From CAWCBH01 sp963793785 (GTDB lineage Bacteria; Actinomycetota; Thermoleophilia; Solirubrobacterales; 70-9), in the NCBI GenBank assembly GCA_963793785.1, contig CAWCBH010000004.1, positions 186,001 to 250,000 of the forward strand: a stretch of 64,000 nt of DNA, read 5' to 3'. How positions within the stretch are numbered: position 1 is the first letter of the stretch; every line of letters starts with the position of its first letter. This document shows positions 16,284 to 25,066 of this stretch, piece by piece. The position numbers and the translations under genes were made by a program. Under the pieces are notes generated by a model. That model was not told where the DNA came from. It did no database searches and saw only the letters and a program-made list of their open reading frames with translations.

Positions 16284-16989
16284 CTAATCCTCGAGCAGGA
16301 AGTCGAACACGGCGTATCCGACGCAGAGGAACACCAAATCGTATAGACCGAGAATCGCCAGCCAGGTGCCGAAGCGGTCATATGCAGGTCCTCCTGCGGC
16401 GAGCAGCGGGTCCGAGGCGGCGGTGGCGGCGATCATCAGCGGCACCAGCAGCGGCAGGCCGAGCAGCGGGACCAGCAGGTCCCGGGCCCGGGAGTTGACC
16501 GCCATCGAGGACACCAGCGTCCCGGTCGCCGCCAATCCCAGATTGGCGAGCGCGAGGACGGCAAGCAGCGGTGCCAGGGCGCCGACCGAGTCGAGGAAGA
16601 AGAGCGCGAAGACGGGAACGGTGATCAGCTCCAGGACCACCAGGTAGACGATCAGGGCGGCCGCCTTGGCGGCGAAGAGCGCCGTTCGATCGATCGGCGC
16701 CAGCCGCATCAGGTCGAAGCCGCCGTCGTCGCGCTCGGCCACGAACAGCCGCCCGGTGCCAAGGATCGCCGCAAACAGCAGCGTCGTCCAGAGCACTCCG
16801 GCGGCCAGGCTTCCCCCGAGGCTGGTCCGGTCCAGGCGCGAAGCGGAAGATGACGAATGTCGTGACCGCGAAAAGCGCCATCGCCGGCAGCGAGCGCAGC
16901 GTCCGCAGCTCCGAGCGCAGGTCCTTGCCGAGGATTGCCGCGAACGCCTCCCGCGAGGGAGTCTGCGTTCTTGCCGCTCCCGCGCTCAC
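16284..16989 (-). CDS. ccmB: Heme exporter membrane subunit CcmB, one frameshift
   Basis: Membrane subunit of the CcmAB ABC transporter. The N-terminus (FAAILGKDLRSELRTLRSLP, then a first helix AMALFAVTTFVIFRFA) is in one frame. The rest (VLWTTLLFAAILGTGRLFVAERDDGGFDLMRLAP and four more helices) is in another. Deleting one base near 16835 gives FRFALDRTSLGGSLAAGVLW, matching the family, and the 706-nt span is one base over a multiple of three. The GTG start overlaps the ccmA stop (GTGA). It powers CcmC-dependent heme handling together with CcmA. Confidence 0.9.
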
Positions 16990-17690
16990 GCGGACCCCGA
17001 TACGACGGCGCGAACCTCGTCGGGCGCGATCTCGGAGGCGGGGCACTCGCGGACCGGTAGTCCCCCATGCCCCAGGGCCAGCACCCGGTCGGCGCCGGCG
17101 AGGACGCGGTCGGGATCGTGCGTGGCGACGACGCGGGTGCGTCCGCTGCCGGCGCCGATCAGCCCCAGCGCCAGCTCGCGGCCCTCGGCGTCGAGGTGCG
17201 CCTCCGGCTCGTCGAGGAGCAGCAACTCCGGCTCGTGGAGGACGCAGCGACAGACCGCCAGCCGCTGGCGCATCCCGGCCGAGAGCTGCCCGGTGCGCTC
17301 GTCGGCGCGCCGCTCGATCGCCATCGCCTCCAGCAGCGAGGCGATCCGCGCCTCGGCTGCGGGTCCGTCGATGCCGTGCAGGCGGGCATGGAAGCGGAGG
17401 TTCTCGCGGCCGCTCAGATCACGGTAGAGCAACGGGTCGTGTCCCAGATAGCCGACCCGCCCGCGCAGTCGCCACGCCTGCCGCGGAAGCGGGCAGCCGA
17501 GCACGGTCGCTTCGCCGCCGCTGGGGCGCAGCAGCGCCGCCAGCACCCGCAACAGGGTCGTCTTGCCGGCTCCGTTGGGGCCCAGCAGCAGCAGCCCCTC
17601 ACCGTCCTCGAGCCGCAGGCTGACGCCCGCCAGCGCGGTCCGGTCCCCGAACTCGCGCCGCAGGCCTTCGAGGGCGATCGCTTCGCTCAC
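16986..17690 (-). CDS. ccmA: Heme exporter ATP-binding subunit CcmA
   Basis: A 234-aa ABC ATPase. Walker A is LLGPNGAGKTTLLRVLAAL, the Q-loop region GYLGHDPLLYRDLSGRENL is typical of CcmA, the signature is LSAGMRQRLAVCR, Walker B is LLLLDEPEAHLD and the H-loop is VVATHDPDRVL. It should drive release of holo-CcmE from CcmC rather than heme transport itself. It is the first gene of the cluster ccmABCD-hemA-hemC-cobA/hemD-DUF62-birA, with a promoter expected in the 54-base gap shared with the divergent endopeptidase gene. Confidence 0.94.
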   Translation of the reverse strand: MSEAIALEGLRREFGDRTALAGVSLRLEDGEGLLLLGPNGAGKTTLLRVLAALLRPSGGEATVLGCPLPRQAWRLRGRVGYLGHDPLLYRDLSGRENLRFHARLHGIDGPAAEARIASLLEAMAIERRADERTGQLSAGMRQRLAVCRCVLHEPELLLLDEPEAHLDAEGRELALGLIGAGSGRTRVVATHDPDRVLAGADRVLALGHGGLPVRECPASEIAPDEVRAVVSGSA

Positions 17691-17744
17691 GCTCGGGATT
17701 CTCCCGATGCCGGGCGATCGCGGTCTGCTTCCCTGTAGGTCGGC

Positions 17745-18473
17745 ATGCGCCCGCAGAATCTCTCGCTTGCCCTGCTCGCGCTCGCGGCGACGGCGCTGGT
17801 GATGGCAGGACTCATCCTCGAGCCCGCCGCCAGCCGCAGTCCCGCGCCTCCTCCTCCGACCCCGTCCCCGACCGAGGATGCGGAACCCCTGCAGACCGAG
17901 GCCCTGCCGGGCGAGGATCCGAACGCCGTCGACACCGGGCGCCCGCCGATCGAGTGGCGGCCGTCGCGAGCGCTGGGACAGCCGTTCGCGGGACGGCTGG
18001 TCAACGGCGTCCAGCTGCCGGCCCGCGGGGCCGACTACCGCACCTGGGATCCGATTCGCAAGCGGCTGCCGAATCGCGGCTGGCGCCGCTGGGGCACCGA
18101 TCGGTTGCTGCGGCTACTGCTGCGGGTCGGCCGCGAGTTCCGCCTCGCCCATCCGGGGGCGCCGCGTTTGCTGATCGGCGACCTCAGCCGGCCCCGCGGG
18201 GGCGACTTCGGCCCCCAGTTCGGCGGCATCGGTCACGTCTCACACCAGAACGGGCTCGACGCCGACATCTACTACCCGCGGCGCGACCGCCTCGAGGTCG
18301 CTCCCCGCACGGTTGCCCAGGTCGATCTGCGGCTGGCGCAGGATCTCGTCAGCCGGTTCGTCCGCGCCGGAGCCGAGTTCGTCTTCGTCGGCCCGTCCAC
18401 CGGGTTGCATGGCCGTCGCGGCGTCGTCCAGGCGCTGGTCCATCACGACGACCACCTGCACGTGCGGCTGTGA
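17745..18473 (+). CDS. mepA: MepA-like penicillin-insensitive murein endopeptidase
   Basis: A 242-aa exported protein: N-terminal signal/anchor (ALLALAATALVMAGLIL), a Pro/Ser/Thr-rich linker (about 28-60), and an M74/M15-type metallopeptidase domain. Zinc ligands are visible in IGHVSHQNGLDADIYY (SHxxGxDxD) and the C-terminal HHDDHLHVRL (H-x-H). MepA cuts D-Ala-meso-DAP cross-links in peptidoglycan. There is no lipobox. It is divergent from ccmA, with a 54-base gap, and alone in its transcription unit. Confidence 0.88.
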   Translation: MRPQNLSLALLALAATALVMAGLILEPAASRSPAPPPPTPSPTEDAEPLQTEALPGEDPNAVDTGRPPIEWRPSRALGQPFAGRLVNGVQLPARGADYRTWDPIRKRLPNRGWRRWGTDRLLRLLLRVGREFRLAHPGAPRLLIGDLSRPRGGDFGPQFGGIGHVSHQNGLDADIYYPRRDRLEVAPRTVAQVDLRLAQDLVSRFVRAGAEFVFVGPSTGLHGRRGVVQALVHHDDHLHVRL

Positions 18474-18549
18474 GGCGGAGCGAGCAAGCGTCTATGTCTG
18501 ATTCGTCGCGCAGCGAGCGAAGCCGAACATTTATGAGCGCCGCCAAGCC

Positions 18550-20172
18550 CTAGCGAACCGGCTTGCGCCCGTTTTTCCGCAACGTTCTCGCCCCGACGCG
18601 AATCAGCGGACCGATCCCCTCTCGCAGGGCGCCGAGCCGCTGCCCGTTGCGCCCATAGAGCAATCGAGCCGAGGAGCGGATCGCGTCGCCGAGGGTGCGG
18701 TCGTAGGGATGCCACCAGAAGGCGCGGGTCAGGCCCGGCTCCCAGGTGTGCAGCTTGATGTTCACGCACTCGTAGAAGCCGAACTTCGAATGCGAGCGCC
18801 CCAGTCCTGAGTCCTTGACCCCGCCCCAGGAGCACTGGCAGGCGCCGTGGGTGAAGGAGTGGTCGTTGACCCAGACCATGCCGGACTGGATCCGCCGCGC
18901 GATCCGCTTGCCCTTCTGGCGGTCGCGGGTCCAGACCGAGGCGCCGAGGCCGAAGTCGGAGTCGTTGGCAAGCGCGACCGCCTCCTCCTCGGAGTCGACG
19001 ACCATGATCGGCAGCACCGGCCCGAAGACCTCCTCCTGCATGATCCGCATCTCGTGGGTGACGCCGCTGAGGACCGTGGGCGCGAAGAACTTGCCGGAGA
19101 AGCCGGCGACATCGGCAGGCCCGCCGCAGAGCTGCTCGGCGCCCGCCGAGACCGCGTCCTCGACCAGCTCGGCGACCGTCTCGTATTGGTCCTCGGAGGT
19201 CATCGGCCCGATCTCGGTCTCCCAGGCCAGGGGATCGCCGAGGCGAAGCGCCTCGGCGCCGCGCACCACTCCCTCGACGAACGGCTCGGCCACCTCGCGC
19301 AGGACATAGGCGCGCTCGATCCCCGAGCAGGTCTGCCCGGCGTTGGCGAAGCCACCCCACAGCGCCCCGGCGATGGCGTGGTCGAGGTTGGCGTCGGCGC
19401 AGACGATCATCGGGTCCTTGCCGCCCAGCTCCAGAACGCATCCCTTCAGCCGCGCGGCACACACCTCTCCCACCTTGCGCCCAACTTCCACTGAGCCGGT
19501 GAAGAAGATCTTCTGGGCCGTCGACTTTGCCAGCGCGTCGCCGACCGCGCCGCCGCCGTGGACGGTCTGAAGCAGGCCCTGCGGGAAGCCCGCCTTCTCG
19601 AACACTCCCCGGATCGCCTCGCCGAGCAGCGGCGTCAGGCTGGCCGGCTTGAGAACGACGCCGTTTCCCGCCATCAGCGCGATCGCGACCTCGCCGAAGG
19701 GGATCGACCAAGGGTAGTTCCAGGGCGCGATCACGCCGACCACGCCGAGAGGCTCGTAGGCGAAGTGGCTTCGCTTCGTGAGCAGGAACGCCTGCGGGTA
19801 GCGGATCTTCTCGTCGGCGAGGATCTTCGGCCCGGCGTCGGCGCACCAGTGCAGCGCGTCGATGGTCGGCAACAGCTCCATCGTGTAGGCCTCGTTGCGC
19901 GGCTTTCCCTGCTCGCTGCTGAGCAGCTCCGCCAGCGAGTCGAGGTCGTCGAGCAGCACATCGGCGGCGCGGCGCATGTAGTCGGCGCGGTCGCCTAGCG
20001 TCAGCTCCGCCCATGCGGGCTGGACCTCGGCGACGTCGTCGACGACGCCCTGCACCTGCTCGGGGGTCAAGGTCTCGACGGCTCCGACCAGCTCCCCGCT
20101 GGCGGGGTTGAACGACTGCAGCTGCCCGGCCTCGGCCGCAGGGGAGCGAGTCTTGCCTGCCGTCGCCTCCAC
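18550..20172 (-). CDS. Aldehyde dehydrogenase family protein
   Basis: A 540-aa NAD(P)-dependent aldehyde dehydrogenase. The catalytic cysteine is in ANAGQTCSGIERAYV and the general-base glutamate in VLELGGKDPMIV. The cofactor region GVIAPWNYPWSIP (W-N-Y-P) and the FTGSVEVG glycine motif are also present. It has about 50 more C-terminal residues than a standard class. These are basic (ARTLRKNGRKPVR) and include LTRAFWWHPYDRTLGDAI, a feature of a membrane-associated or plant-like ALDH subgroup. It is monocistronic and followed by no recognisable pathway partner. The substrate is unknown; succinate semialdehyde or long-chain aldehydes are options. Confidence 0.93.
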   Translation of the reverse strand: MEATAGKTRSPAAEAGQLQSFNPASGELVGAVETLTPEQVQGVVDDVAEVQPAWAELTLGDRADYMRRAADVLLDDLDSLAELLSSEQGKPRNEAYTMELLPTIDALHWCADAGPKILADEKIRYPQAFLLTKRSHFAYEPLGVVGVIAPWNYPWSIPFGEVAIALMAGNGVVLKPASLTPLLGEAIRGVFEKAGFPQGLLQTVHGGGAVGDALAKSTAQKIFFTGSVEVGRKVGEVCAARLKGCVLELGGKDPMIVCADANLDHAIAGALWGGFANAGQTCSGIERAYVLREVAEPFVEGVVRGAEALRLGDPLAWETEIGPMTSEDQYETVAELVEDAVSAGAEQLCGGPADVAGFSGKFFAPTVLSGVTHEMRIMQEEVFGPVLPIMVVDSEEEAVALANDSDFGLGASVWTRDRQKGKRIARRIQSGMVWVNDHSFTHGACQCSWGGVKDSGLGRSHSKFGFYECVNIKLHTWEPGLTRAFWWHPYDRTLGDAIRSSARLLYGRNGQRLGALREGIGPLIRVGARTLRKNGRKPVR

Positions 20173-20218
20173 GGAGTCGATTCTAAGCCCAGGATCGATC
20201 CGAGCCCGAGAAGGCTCC

Positions 20219-20249
20219 GGCCGGAGGCCCCCAGTCAGAGCCTCCGGCC
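20219..20249 (-). terminator. Perfect 10-bp hairpin downstream of rarA
   Basis: GGCCGGAGGC and GCCTCCGGCC are separated by 11 bases in the 154-base gap between rarA (ending at 20327 on the minus strand) and the aldehyde dehydrogenase start (20172). No T-run follows, as is common for actinobacterial hairpin terminators. The alternative is an operator for the aldehyde dehydrogenase gene. Confidence 0.5.
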
Positions 20250-20326
20250 GAATTCATGAGCCCTCCCTGGCTTCCTGTGATGAAGCCCGGTTCCAAAAAC
20301 ACTCTCGCCGAGCCGAAGTTGCGGCC

Positions 20327-21655
20327 CTAGGAGGCGCGCCGGCGGAGTCGCCGCAGACGCTCGCCGAGCTCGGCCTCGAAGCCGCGGTCGGTGGGCTCGT
20401 AGAAGCGGGTCCCCTCGACCGCGTCGGGCAGAAGCGGCTGGTCGGCCACCCCTCCGGGCTCGTCGTGGGGGTAGACGTAGCCGGTTCCGCGGCCGAGCTT
20501 GGCCGCGCCGGGGTAGTGCGCATCTCGCAGGTAGTCGGGCGGAATCTGGGCGCCGTGCTCGCGAACCTCGCGCATCGCGGCGCCGATCGCGCGGGTGGAG
20601 GCGTTCGACTTCGGCGCCAGGGCCAGGTAGGCGGCTGCCTGAGCCAGGTTCAGCGCACACTCCGGGAGCCCCACTCGGTCGACCGCCCGCGCCGCCGCGT
20701 CCGCTACCAGCAGCGCCTGCGGATCGGCGTTGCCGATGTCCTCGGAGGCGAGGATCACCATCCGGCGGGCGATGAAGCGCACGTCCTCGCCGCCCTCCAG
20801 CATCACCGCCAGGTAATAGAGGGATGCATCGACGTCGGAGCCGCGGGTGGCCTTGATCCAGGCGGAGATGTAGTCGTAGTGGCGGTCCCCCTGGCGGTCG
20901 TAGTCCAGCGCCTTGCGCTGCAGGGCGTCCTCGACCGCGGCGACGTCTACCGGCTCCTCGGCGCCGCTCCGTTCGACGGCCCTTTCGAGCGCCGAGAGCG
21001 CGACCCGGGCGTCGCCGCCGCTGCGGGCGGCGAGCATCGCCAGCGCCTCGTCGGTGACCGGCGGTGGGTTGGCTATTCCCCGCTCGGGATCCGACAGCGC
21101 CCGGCGCAGCAGCGATTCCACGGCCGCGGCCTGCAGCGGCCGCAGCTCGTAGATCTGGCAGCGCGACAGCAGCGCCGAGTTGACCTCGAAGTACGGGTTC
21201 TCGGTGGTGGCGCCGATCAGGGTCAACAACCCCTCTTCGACCGCCGGCAGCAGCGCGTCCTGCTGCGCCTTGTTGAAGCGGTGAATCTCGTCCAGGAAGA
21301 GGATCGTCGCCCGCGATCGGAGCCGGCGCTCGCGAGCCCGCTCGATCACTTCCCGGATCTCGGCCCGTCCGGCGTTGACCGCCGACTCCTCCTCGAAGGC
21401 CGCCTCGGCGGCGGCGGCGGCGATCCGGGCCAGGGTCGTCTTCCCCGAGCCCGGGGGGCCGTAGAGGATCGAGCTGTGCGGCTGTCCCGACTCGATTGCG
21501 GAGCGCAGCGCCGAGTCCGGCCCGAGGATGTGCTCCTGCCCCGCCAGCTCGTCGAGACCGCGAGGACGCATCCGCACCGCCAGCGGCGCCTCGGCGAATG
21601 GGACATCGGAGCGCCGCTCGTGCTCGTCCCCGGTCTCGAACAGCTGCTCGGCCAT
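20327..21655 (-). CDS. rarA: Replication-associated recombination ATPase RarA (MgsA)
   Basis: A 442-aa AAA+ ATPase of the RarA/MgsA/WRNIP1 family acting at stalled replication forks. Motifs: [20 protein letters not shown] N-terminal box ([17 protein letters not shown]), Walker [16 protein letters not shown], Walker [17 protein letters not shown], sensor 1 [14 protein letters not shown], arginine finger SRCQIYEL, and the C-terminal tetramerisation domain with [16 protein letters not shown] and [10 protein letters not shown]. Length is normal for the family. It is divergent from the M20 peptidase gene (27 bases between starts). Confidence 0.95.
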   Translation of the reverse strand: MAEQLFETGDEHERRSDVPFAEAPLAVRMRPRGLDELAGQEHILGPDSALRSAIESGQPHSSILYGPPGSGKTTLARIAAAAAEAAFEEESAVNAGRAEIREVIERARERRLRSRATILFLDEIHRFNKAQQDALLPAVEEGLLTLIGATTENPYFEVNSALLSRCQIYELRPLQAAAVESLLRRALSDPERGIANPPPVTDEALAMLAARSGGDARVALSALERAVERSGAEEPVDVAAVEDALQRKALDYDRQGDRHYDYISAWIKATRGSDVDASLYYLAVMLEGGEDVRFIARRMVILASEDIGNADPQALLVADAAARAVDRVGLPECALNLAQAAAYLALAPKSNASTRAIGAAMREVREHGAQIPPDYLRDAHYPGAAKLGRGTGYVYPHDEPGGVADQPLLPDAVEGTRFYEPTDRGFEAELGERLRRLRRRAS

Positions 21656-21682
21656 CGGCGCCAGTATGGCTATCGTGGCCGC

Positions 21683-23014
21683 ATGGCAGTCGCGGCTACG
21701 AGCAGCAGCGAGGACGGCGTCGGCACTGAGGCCGTGGAGCTGCTGCAGCGTCTGATCCGCTTCAACACCGTCAACCCGCCCGGGAACGAAGCCGATGCCC
21801 AGCTTCACCTCAAGTCGCTGCTCGAGGAGGCCGGCTGGCGATGCGAGCTTCTGGCCAGGGATCCCGACCGTCCCAACCTGGTCGCGCGGCTCGGCGGCGA
21901 TCGCGAGGGACCGACGCTGGCGCTGATCTGCCACGTGGACACGGTCCCGGCCGATCCCGATGAGTGGACCCGGAGCCCGTGGTCGGGAGACCTCGCCGAC
22001 GGCTACGTCTGGGGGCGCGGGGCGCTCGACATGAAGGATCAGGTCGCATCCGAGACGGCGGCCTGCCTGGCGCTGGGACGGGAGGGCTGGCGACCGGCCG
22101 CGGGAGAGCTGCTGCTGATCGTCAGCGCCGACGAGGAGACGGGTGCCCACTACGGCGCCAAGTGGCTCTGCGAGGAGCATCCGGACAAGGTCCGCTGCGA
22201 GATGGTCGTCAACGAAGGGGCGGGGCTGGCGATCGAGTTCGCCGGCCGGCGTTTTTTCACCCTCTCGGTGGGTGAGAAAGGCGTGTTTCGGTTCCGCCTC
22301 CGCACCCGGGGCGTCGCCGGGCACGCCTCGATCCCCGCGGTCGGCGACAACGCGCTGCTGAAGCTGGCGCCGCTGCTCGAGCGCCTGCGCCGGCAGCCGC
22401 CGCCGGAATCGACACCGGACACGGAGATGTTCCTCGAGCTGCTGCTCGGCGAGCCTCCCGGCGACGATCTCGGGACGGCGCTGGAGCGGATCTATGCCGA
22501 GGACCCGCTGCTGGCCGCTCTGCTCGCCCAGCCGATGCTCGGCGTCACCCTGACGCCGACGATGGCCAGCGCCTCCGGCAAGGCGAACGTGATCCCCTCC
22601 AGCGCCGAGACGCTGGTCGATTGCCGGGTCCCGCCGGAGATGACCGAGGGCGAGGTCGCGGAGCGCATTCGCGCCGTGATCGGCGAGGGCGAGTTCGAGC
22701 TCGAGTTCGTCGAGCAGGTGGTCGGCAACCGCTCCGAGCACGCCGGTCCGCTCGCCGAGGCGATCTCCGACTGGGTCTCCGAGGTCGATCCCGGCGCGAC
22801 CGTGCTGCCGCTGGTGATGCCGGGCTTCAGCGACAGCCACTGGTTCCGGAAGGCGTTCGGGGCGACCGTCTTCGGCTTCTGCCCCCAGAGCGCGATGAGC
22901 CTCGCGGAGGCGGTGCCGCTGATCCACGGCGCCGACGAGCGGGTCGCCGTCGCCGACGTCGAGCTGATGACGAGCTTCTTCACCTGGCTGCCGCGGAGGG
23001 TCCTCGGTGGCTGA
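21683..23014 (+). CDS. M20-family zinc peptidase (ArgE/DapE-like)
   Basis: A 443-aa M20 metallopeptidase. Metal-site motifs: LALICHVDTVPAD (first His), VWGRGALDMKDQVA (bridging Asp), VSADEETGAHYGAK (catalytic Glu and metal Glu) and a C-terminal His in EAVPLIHGADERV. The lid/dimerisation domain carries GVAGHASIPAVGDNAL. Substrates of such enzymes are N-acyl amino acids or dipeptides; no specificity is visible. It heads a tight plus-strand operon: the DUF1385 gene starts inside its last 8 bases. Confidence 0.9.
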   Translation: MAVAATSSSEDGVGTEAVELLQRLIRFNTVNPPGNEADAQLHLKSLLEEAGWRCELLARDPDRPNLVARLGGDREGPTLALICHVDTVPADPDEWTRSPWSGDLADGYVWGRGALDMKDQVASETAACLALGREGWRPAAGELLLIVSADEETGAHYGAKWLCEEHPDKVRCEMVVNEGAGLAIEFAGRRFFTLSVGEKGVFRFRLRTRGVAGHASIPAVGDNALLKLAPLLERLRRQPPPESTPDTEMFLELLLGEPPGDDLGTALERIYAEDPLLAALLAQPMLGVTLTPTMASASGKANVIPSSAETLVDCRVPPEMTEGEVAERIRAVIGEGEFELEFVEQVVGNRSEHAGPLAEAISDWVSEVDPGATVLPLVMPGFSDSHWFRKAFGATVFGFCPQSAMSLAEAVPLIHGADERVAVADVELMTSFFTWLPRRVLGG

Positions 23015-23816
23015 CGAAGTGCTCCGGCTCGGAGGGATGGCGTTGCGCAACGGCCTGCTGATCCACGGGCCGACCCACTGGGCCGCGGCGGTGCGCGATG
23101 CCGACGGAGCGATCCAGGTCGCATCCGAGCGCAAGCCCCATCTGGCGCCCGGCCTGGCTGCGCGGGTTCCCGGAGTCCGGGGTCCGCTGAAGCTGATCGA
23201 GGCGATGGCGATCCTGCCGATCGTGCGCCGCCGCCTGCCGGCCACCCGCCTGCCTTTCGAGGATTGGCGGGTGCTGGCGGCGATCGGGACGACGCTGGCG
23301 GCATCGGGGGCGCTCCGCCGGCGGAGCGCAGCGACTCCGCTGCGCGAAAGCGCGGTCCATGCCCTCGGCCTGATCCCGGCGCTGGTCGCGCTCCGGGATC
23401 GTGACCTCGCCGCCTACCACGGCGTCGAGCACAAGGCGATCGCCGCTTATGAGCAGGGCGTCGAAGACCCGGCAACGCTTCCCAAGGAGCACGATCGCTG
23501 CGGGTCCAACCTGATCGCCCCGATGATGCTGCTCTCCACCGGGGGCACGGTCCTGCTCGAGCGCCTGGTCGAGCAGCCCAGCGCCCTGGCGCGGGCTGGT
23601 GTCGGGCTCGGAGGCGCCTCGATCGCGGTCGAGATGTTCGCCTGGAGCGATCGCAACCACGGGACCGCGCTGGCGCGCGCCTTTCACCGCCCGGGGCGGG
23701 AGATCCAGCGCCTCGTGGCGACACGGGAGCCCACCGCGGAGCAGCTGCAGGTCGGCAGCGCCGCCCTGGCGGAGATCCTCGCCGCCGAGGGTGTGACGGA
23801 GAACCGCGATACTTGA
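23007..23816 (+). CDS. DUF1385 (YqhQ-like) protein
   Basis: A 269-aa DUF1385 protein. The signature YHGVEHKAIAAYEQGVE and HDRCGSNLIAPM carries a His/Glu/Cys set that probably binds metal, and LGGMALRNGLLIHGP is the family's opening. Two hydrophobic stretches (VHALGLIPALVAL and APMMLLSTGGTVLL) suggest membrane association. YqhQ-type proteins are usually integral membrane proteins near rpmE/prfA; the function is unestablished. The GTG start lies within the end of the M20 gene, indicating coupling. Confidence 0.82.
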   Translation: MADEVLRLGGMALRNGLLIHGPTHWAAAVRDADGAIQVASERKPHLAPGLAARVPGVRGPLKLIEAMAILPIVRRRLPATRLPFEDWRVLAAIGTTLAASGALRRRSAATPLRESAVHALGLIPALVALRDRDLAAYHGVEHKAIAAYEQGVEDPATLPKEHDRCGSNLIAPMMLLSTGGTVLLERLVEQPSALARAGVGLGGASIAVEMFAWSDRNHGTALARAFHRPGREIQRLVATREPTAEQLQVGSAALAEILAAEGVTENRDT

Positions 23817-23820
23817 GGAG

Positions 23821-24234
23821 ATGTTCGACCGCATCGACCACGTCGGCGTGGCAGTCTCCGACCTCGACGCCGCCATCGATCTCTACCGGGACGATTTGGG
23901 GATGGAGCTGGCGCATCGGGAGGTCGTCGAGTCACAGGGAGTGGAGGCGGTGTTGCTCGACGTCGGCGACGGGCACGTCGAGTTGCTGCGGCCGCTGCAG
24001 CCCGAGACCGCGGTCGGGAAGTTCCTCGAGCGCCGCGGGCCGGGCCTGCATCACGTCGCCTACGCGACCGACGACATCGAGGCCACCCTGGCGCGAGTCA
24101 AGGAGGCGGGCATGAGGCTGATCGACTCCGAGCCCCGCCCGGGCATCCGCGACAGCCGAGTTGCCTTCCTGCACCCCGGAGCCACCGGTGGCGTGCTCAC
24201 CGAGCTGGTCGAGCCGGCGGGAGCGCCGCACTGA
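23821..24234 (+). CDS. mce: Methylmalonyl-CoA epimerase
   Basis: A 137-aa VOC-superfamily enzyme that interconverts (2R)- and (2S)-methylmalonyl-CoA in propionate and odd-chain metabolism. Metal-binding motifs typical of the epimerase: the opening RIDHVGVAVSDLDAAIDLY, GHVELLRPLQPET, GLHHVAYATDDIEATLARV and a C-terminal GVLTELVEP glutamate. Methylmalonyl-CoA mutase is not in the window. The ATG follows the DUF1385 stop by 4 bases; the next small gene starts on its stop codon. Confidence 0.93.
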   Translation: MFDRIDHVGVAVSDLDAAIDLYRDDLGMELAHREVVESQGVEAVLLDVGDGHVELLRPLQPETAVGKFLERRGPGLHHVAYATDDIEATLARVKEAGMRLIDSEPRPGIRDSRVAFLHPGATGGVLTELVEPAGAPH

Positions 24235-24458
24235 TGGCCGACTCGCAGCGGGTCGAGGTCGGCTTCGAGGGCGGTCAGGTGATCTCCGTCCGCCTCGCCG
24301 AGGAAGCGTTGCGGGGCCTCCGCTCGCAGCTCGGCGCCGGCGGCGGTTGGCACGACCTCGATACCGAGGACGGCGTCCTGGCGCTGGACCTGGCCAAGGT
24401 CGCCTTCCTGCGGGTCGACTCCGGCGACCACAAGGTCGGCTTCGTCTTCGGTCAGTGA
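24234..24458 (+). CDS. Small conserved-looking hypothetical protein, 74 aa
   Basis: No family recognised. The sequence is compact and folded-looking: VISVRLAEEALRGLRSQL (strand then helix) followed by WHDLDTEDGVLALDLAKVAFLRVDSGDHKVGF (three or four strands), rather like a small beta-rich LSM-, PH- or MgtE-N-like unit. Its ATG overlaps the mce stop by one base and its stop overlaps the next GTG, so it is surely translated as part of the operon. A role accessory to mce or the methyltransferase is only inference. Confidence 0.75.
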   Translation: MADSQRVEVGFEGGQVISVRLAEEALRGLRSQLGAGGGWHDLDTEDGVLALDLAKVAFLRVDSGDHKVGFVFGQ

Positions 24459-25066
24459 GCGGCGCCAGGAGGCTGCTCGCCGCAGCCGTTCTGGCGGTCG
24501 CGGCCGCAGCGCTGTGGTGGCGCAAGAACCCCTCCGCCTGCCCCTACGGTCAGCGCTTCTGGGTCGAGGCGCCGCACCCGATCATCACCCGCGGGCGTCT
24601 GCGCGAGGTCCTCGAGCCGCAGCCGGGAGAGCGCCTGCTCGAGGTGGGCCCGGGAACCGGCTATTACACCCTCGATCTCGCCCGGTGGGTGCTGCCGGCC
24701 GGCGAAGTCGAGATCTTCGACCTCCAGCAGCAGATGCTCGACCACACGCTGCGGCGGACCGCCCAACGGGATCTGGTCAACGTCAATGCCACTCAGGGCG
24801 ACGCGAGCTCGCTGCCGTATGAGAGCGACAGCTTTGACGCCGTGGTGCTGGTGACCGTGCTGGGCGAGATCCCCGACGGCGACGCGGCCCTGCGCGAGAT
24901 CCGGCGCGTCCTGCGACCGGGCGGACGGCTGGTGGTCGGCGAGCTGTTCGGCGATCCGCACTTCACGACCTTCGCCGGCTTGACCCGTCGCTGCGAGCAG
25001 GTGCAGCTGCGCCCGGACGGGCGCTCGGGCAACTGGTTCGCCTACTTCGCCCGCTTCCGGGCCTGA
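24455..25066 (+). CDS. Membrane-anchored class I SAM-dependent methyltransferase
   Basis: A 203-aa Rossmann methyltransferase. The GTG start overlaps the previous stop (GTGA). An N-terminal hydrophobic helix (RRLLAAAVLAVAAAALWW) anchors it in the membrane, followed by RFWVEAPHPIITRGRLREVL. Motif I is LLEVGPGTGYYTLDLA, the acidic loop is VEIFDLQQQML, and motif post-I/II reads SDSFDAVVLVTVLGEI. Relatives act on lipids or quinones, and membrane anchoring fits that. It is the last gene of the operon and its 3' end overlaps the convergent membrane-protein gene by 25 bases. Confidence 0.85.
   Translation: MSGARRLLAAAVLAVAAAALWWRKNPSACPYGQRFWVEAPHPIITRGRLREVLEPQPGERLLEVGPGTGYYTLDLARWVLPAGEVEIFDLQQQMLDHTLRRTAQRDLVNVNATQGDASSLPYESDSFDAVVLVTVLGEIPDGDAALREIRRVLRPGGRLVVGELFGDPHFTTFAGLTRRCEQVQLRPDGRSGNWFAYFARFRA

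Noticed and set aside
20108..21682. Upstream extension of the M20 peptidase frame (open from 20108) as a 968-aa protein
   Set aside because: The extension is antisense to rarA, has no domain, and a good ATG at 21683 opens the conserved region.
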